Source of the DNA: Poecilobothrus nobilitatus
Lineage: Eukaryota > Arthropoda > Insecta > Diptera > Dolichopodidae
Reading direction: 5' to 3'
Length of the DNA stretch: 64,000 bases
Assembly: GCA_947095535.1 (NCBI GenBank)
Contig: OX352773.1
Location: 28,169,398 to 28,233,397, forward strand
The notes under the pieces were generated by a model. It saw only the letters and a program-made list of their open reading frames with translations. It was not told where the DNA came from and made no database searches. This document shows positions 60,901 to 64,000 of the stretch, piece by piece; positions within the stretch are counted from its first letter, which is position 1; each line of letters begins with the position of its first letter. The position numbers and the translations under genes were made by a program.

Positions 60901-62402
60901 AAGAGTACAGGCAAATAACAATTAACGTCACTTTTTGGAAAAATTGAGAAAATTGAATTAAAATTTTCAAAAACTTGTTACATAAAAAAAATGTTCTAAA
61001 AGTGTGTGTAAGCAAGTTTTATAATTAAAGTTTATCTTATTCTTAAGGAAATACAGCATAAGGAAATTAAAAAAATTAAATATTTTCTTATTTTATTAAA
61101 AAAAAAAGAAAACAATTTTAAAAAAGTTTAGCTTTGTACGAAAAAACAATCGAATATCAAAAATTTAGGAAAAAACAATAAATTAACAGAAAACAAAAAC
61201 ATAGAGTTATTCGTTAAATTTAAATGTTTATAAGTTCTCGAAACTTGATTCGAATGCGGCAGTGCTTCAAAATACCGCTGTGCTTCGTCTCTGCAAAATT
61301 TTGATGAAAGTGAAATTAGACTAGTGTAAGACGGCTCTAAATTTTGTGAAAATTTTGAATACTAGGATTTTTATTTCTGATTGAATGCCATGGGTTGTTG
61401 TAAGTGTTTCTTAATTGAAGTGTCCTACAGTGTTCCTTTGTTATGGAGATTTCAGAAATTGGTCTTGTTGCAAATGGAGATTTTTTTTTTTAATCGATTT
61501 GTTCCAAGTAACTGCCCCATTTTTTTTACCCCATATCTTGTTTACCTTTAATAATGACAAAGGGCGAGAATTTGATTCATGAAGATTTAACATGATCGTT
61601 CCATTCATCAGGAAGTTCCATATTTTAATACTTTGTTTTATTAATCTCATATTTTTGTCAAATTCGAATGAGATATGATATTCTAACCGAATCGAATCGA
61701 TTGAAGAGCGAATTAACAAGCGAATGAAAAAATCTTATAACGGTAAAATTTTTGTTTTGCCCTGCACAAGAGTCAGAGAAAAGATATAATGTTCGTACTT
61801 TAGAGGAAATATTATTTTTGAAACAATAGTCTAGCATTGATGTTACGACATCAGATTCTTTCTTTGCAATAGTTTCATAATAAGTAAAAAAAAAATGCTT
61901 CACCTTCAAAATAATAACAAATAAAACGTTATGCAGCTTTGTTCACATTTTAGTTATGTTAAGATAACTAATCATTGGAAAGGACAAGAATATTAAACAT
62001 ATAAAAACTTTATTGTCTGCGATAATGCACGTCATTTGTTGAAATATTAGAAACTTGTAAATCCTTTATGAAGTCAAAGCATATAGCTTCAGCTTCTTCG
62101 TTTTCTCCTGCTAACTTTGTGGCACTCCTCTTTCGTTTATAAAATGTATTTGCCTTTAATAAATGTAGTCTATTTTGGATTTTTAAAGATTGTTTTGTTA
62201 ATTGTTTTTTCCATTAAAACTGTAATTTTGATTGTTTTTTGCCTGTACAGGAAATTTTCGAAAGGCTAAAACTTTGTTTTTGATTGTTTTTTTTCATTAT
62301 TTATTGTTAACAGAACGAAAGATCTCAATTTTTCCTTTTCAATGATACCCATATTGCATTTTCGAAAAAAATTGACATTGATTGTTATTTGCCTGCACTC
62401 TT
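60901..62402. mobile_element. 1.5-kb DNA transposon with 30-bp terminal inverted repeats
   Basis: 60,901-60,930 begins AAGAGTACAGGCAAATAACA. The reverse complement of 62,373-62,402 begins AAGAGTGCAGGCAAATAACA. The two 30-mers differ at only three positions. A third, internal copy of the core (GTACAGGCAAAAAACAATC) lies on the minus strand at about 62,231-62,249. A frameshifted minus-strand gene lies between (61,370-62,213). No exact target duplication is visible (left flank AATGAT, right flank CTGAAT), so either the ends are a few bases off or the duplication has decayed. The superfamily is not assigned. Confidence 0.8.
61370..62213 (-). pseudogene. Frameshifted transposon-type protein gene (DUF7869-like region)
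   Basis: Minus-strand pieces in order: WKKQLTKQSLKIQNRLHLLK with ICFDFIKDLQ and NDVHYRRQ (62,213-62,010), SFYMFNILVLS (about 62,005-61,973), FFFTYYETIAKKESDVVTSM with LYLFSDSCAGQNKNFTVIRF (61,909-61,680), DKNMRLIKQSIKIW (from about 61,650) and PFATRPISEISITKEH ending NTYNNPW (61,482-61,370). From memory, many uncharacterised insect proteins share this order: 'HL.KA....Y', 'F.FDLQK.LP.P....NDVYYRRQL..YNF.IH.L', 'Y...E..AKKG..EV.S.L' and 'L..FSDSCGGQNKN..V..F'. That conserved region is annotated DUF7869 and is often transposon-linked. Its SDSCxGQNxN box holds a candidate catalytic D. Three or more frame changes make it non-functional. A 60-70-bp gap at 61,910-61,972 begins GT and ends AG. Confidence 0.75.
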
Positions 62403-63116
62403 CTGAATAAAAAAATATTTATCTTTCTTAACATCAGGTTTTTCATTTTATTTACCAAACTTACAAACAATACAAACATACTTGTACTAAACAAATATTA
62501 TATATAAACATTTCGAAACATTCTAAGCTCTACAACAATTAAGGTCTTATGGTTTGGATTTTATACTTTTAATTTTGTCAGAGAGACTTTTACATTTCAA
62601 CATTAAAGATTTTTAACTTTATTTGAAAATTAAACAAAAAAACTCAATTTATCCAACATCGAATATTAATGTTCATACTAACTTCTATTCATATTACTTC
62701 TTCTAATTCTGAAGTAATAAAAGAACATTTAATCTACCATATTGTAATTTATAATTAGGAATCATTTTAATTTTGATCTCATTAAATTTTAAGTTTTAAT
62801 TTTTGTCACAGATTGAAGATAACACTATTCATAATATTTACATGGCTGTGTAGTGTGCAACAATTTAAAGACTTATGAATGACATATTTTCTATAACTGT
62901 AAGCCATATAAAAAAAAAAAAAAAAAAAATTAAAAATAAATAAGTTTTTCATAGCGATTAGACAAAATGAAAAAAAGAAATTATTTTGAACAAATAAAAA
63001 AAAAAAACAAACTACTGTTTTTTTAATTTTTTTTTTCGTGTTAGTTTATGTAACTGCTCATACCTGTTATTTCGTTTAAAAAAGTCAATGATCCTTATAA
63101 AAGATTGTTTATGATT
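62403..63116. other. AT-rich stretch, no gene seen
   Basis: No coding or repeat signal recognised to the right of the transposon, apart from A and T runs. Confidence 0.6.
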
Positions 63117-63145
63117 TTATTTAGTACCGCCATTATTAAAAATAC

Positions 63146-63187
63146 CATCATCCGTACCGTAACCATATTTCCACCCTTCGAACACAC
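63146..63187 (-). CDS. Candidate exon A of an unidentified host gene
   Basis: The acceptor TTTCGTTTCATTTTATTTAG (AG at 63,188-63,189) is followed by GT, then codons for VFEGWKYGYGTDD, then G before a donor-like GTATTT (63,145 downwards). With 42 nt it starts and ends in phase 1; the last G plus AG of exon B makes GAG. A second possible donor (GTACTA at 63,127) would give a 60-nt version adding six residues (GIFNNG) with the same phase. Without splicing the frame runs to TAA at 63,117. The donor choice is weak. The peptide is rich in G, Y, W and D, quite unlike chance frames here. Earlier exons would lie beyond the window to the right. Confidence 0.4.
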
Positions 63188-64000
63188 CTAAATAAAATGA
63201 AACGAAACGCGACTTTTAAATATACATATACCATATTTACCACGTTTATTAAATCATGTAAATTTATTTCTTTTTCCATATATATATATTTTTTTTTTAA
63301 TATTTTTTTTCCTTTTACTATTTATATCCTTCATATTTTTCTACGAGACACTACCAGATGACGACAAAATTATTTGATGATGTTATGAATCCTTATAAAT
63401 CGAAATACACTTGGGAAGCAAGAAAAAAAAAAAATAACAAAAAAAAAAAAGGAATGAAAAACATTAAAAAAAAAAAATTGTTTATATACACATGTATATG
63501 GAAAAGGAAAAATGCGAAAATGTTGAACAAATATAAAATTAATGTTGCTAAAAGTTTACTTTGCCAAAAACGAACAAAGCAAACAAAAAAAAAAAAATAA
63601 TAATAATCATTATGAAAAAAGGAAAGAAATATATGAACTGCGGTTTGATATCTTTTGTATAAAAAAAAAACCCAATAAACATTTTTTGTTTTGTAAAAAA
63701 ATTGTAAATTCGTATATCAACTCAATGGAGTTATAATATAAGTCCCTTAATTTTTTATTAATAATGGCTCCCTTTTGTCTTTTACAAATCTATATCTTAT
63801 ATAAGTATATAAATTTCTACTGTTTTTTTGTCTGTTGAATTTCCATCAAGGTCTATTATTAATTGTTGCAGAATTTCAATGTAAATACATAATATATAGA
63901 TTTATATTTTTGTTTGTTTGATTTTTAAATGATATATTATTATATTGATACGAAATTAGTCCAATGTCGCAATTTTGTATAAGTTCATTACTTTTCTATT
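63188..64000. other. AT-rich stretch, no gene seen
   Basis: The plus frames at 63,358-63,736 are lysine runs from poly-A tracts. The proposed gene continues to the right of the window, but no further exon is visible here. Confidence 0.5.

Noticed and set aside
63358..63736. Lysine-rich plus-strand frames of 80 and 64 codons
   Set aside because: Produced by successive poly-A tracts; no start context or conserved motif.
1..64000. Mitochondrial or bacterial-symbiont origin, suggested by the extreme AT content
   Set aside because: No mitochondrial, rRNA or operon-like genes; SINEs, LINE relics and splice-bordered islands indicate nuclear DNA.

Overview
This window looks like a piece of a very AT-rich animal nuclear genome, most likely an arthropod and probably a fly. 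The background is A/T of roughly four bases in five by eye, with A or T homopolymers of 12 to 21 bases every few hundred bases. There is no ribosome-binding-site logic and no long ORF (the longest open frame is about 127 codons and is low complexity). The recognisable content is typical of a large insect genome: decayed non-LTR retrotransposons, tRNA-headed SINEs, fold-back and tandem-unit repeats, and one terminal-inverted-repeat DNA transposon. The organism call rests on these families and on memory of similar fly repeats, not on a search.

Layout, left to right. The window opens inside a repeat built of ~478-bp units (1-1012, called family 1 here). Copies or fragments recur at 20.87-21.43 kb, 38.85-39.59 kb, 52.8-54.2 kb and, inverted, at 60.15-60.55 kb. 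From 1 to 12.6 kb there is otherwise only AT-rich sequence with two near-perfect palindromes. Broken reverse-transcriptase (RT) pieces lie at 12.9-13.1 kb (-), 20.56-20.79 kb (-) and 49.87-50.48 kb (+), and a retrotransposon zinc-knuckle tail lies at 32.70-32.86 kb (-). A fold-back element sits at 15.79-16.20 kb, with a second partial copy at 38.46 kb. tRNA-headed SINE-like elements occur at 21.8, 31.8-32.0, 42.0, 46.8 and 59.0 kb, one of them with a clear target-site duplication. At 24.66-25.32 kb a RING-finger ORF is flanked by a 20-21-bp phased repeat array. At 25.88-28.32 kb a 2.4-kb inverted-repeat element carries ~306-bp higher-order tandem units. At 60,901-62,402 a 1.5-kb DNA transposon has 30-bp terminal inverted repeats (27/30 identical) and a frameshifted minus-strand gene of a widespread insect transposon-protein type.

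Host gene. Three minus-strand islands at 63.15, 57.54 and 36.2 kb have splice-like borders, compatible intron phases (1, then 2) and protein-like translations. I read them, with moderate confidence, as consecutive exons of one unidentified host gene with introns of about 5.5 and 21 kb. If so, most of the window is intron filled with mobile-element debris. Several other GC-richer islands (43.4-43.7, 49.3, 57.9-58.6 kb) contain open frames but cannot be decided from sequence alone.

The best candidates for something undescribed are the inverted-repeat transposon at 60.9-62.4 kb, the RING ORF with its phased array at 24.7-25.3 kb, and the repeat superfamily whose members share an end but carry different tandem units.
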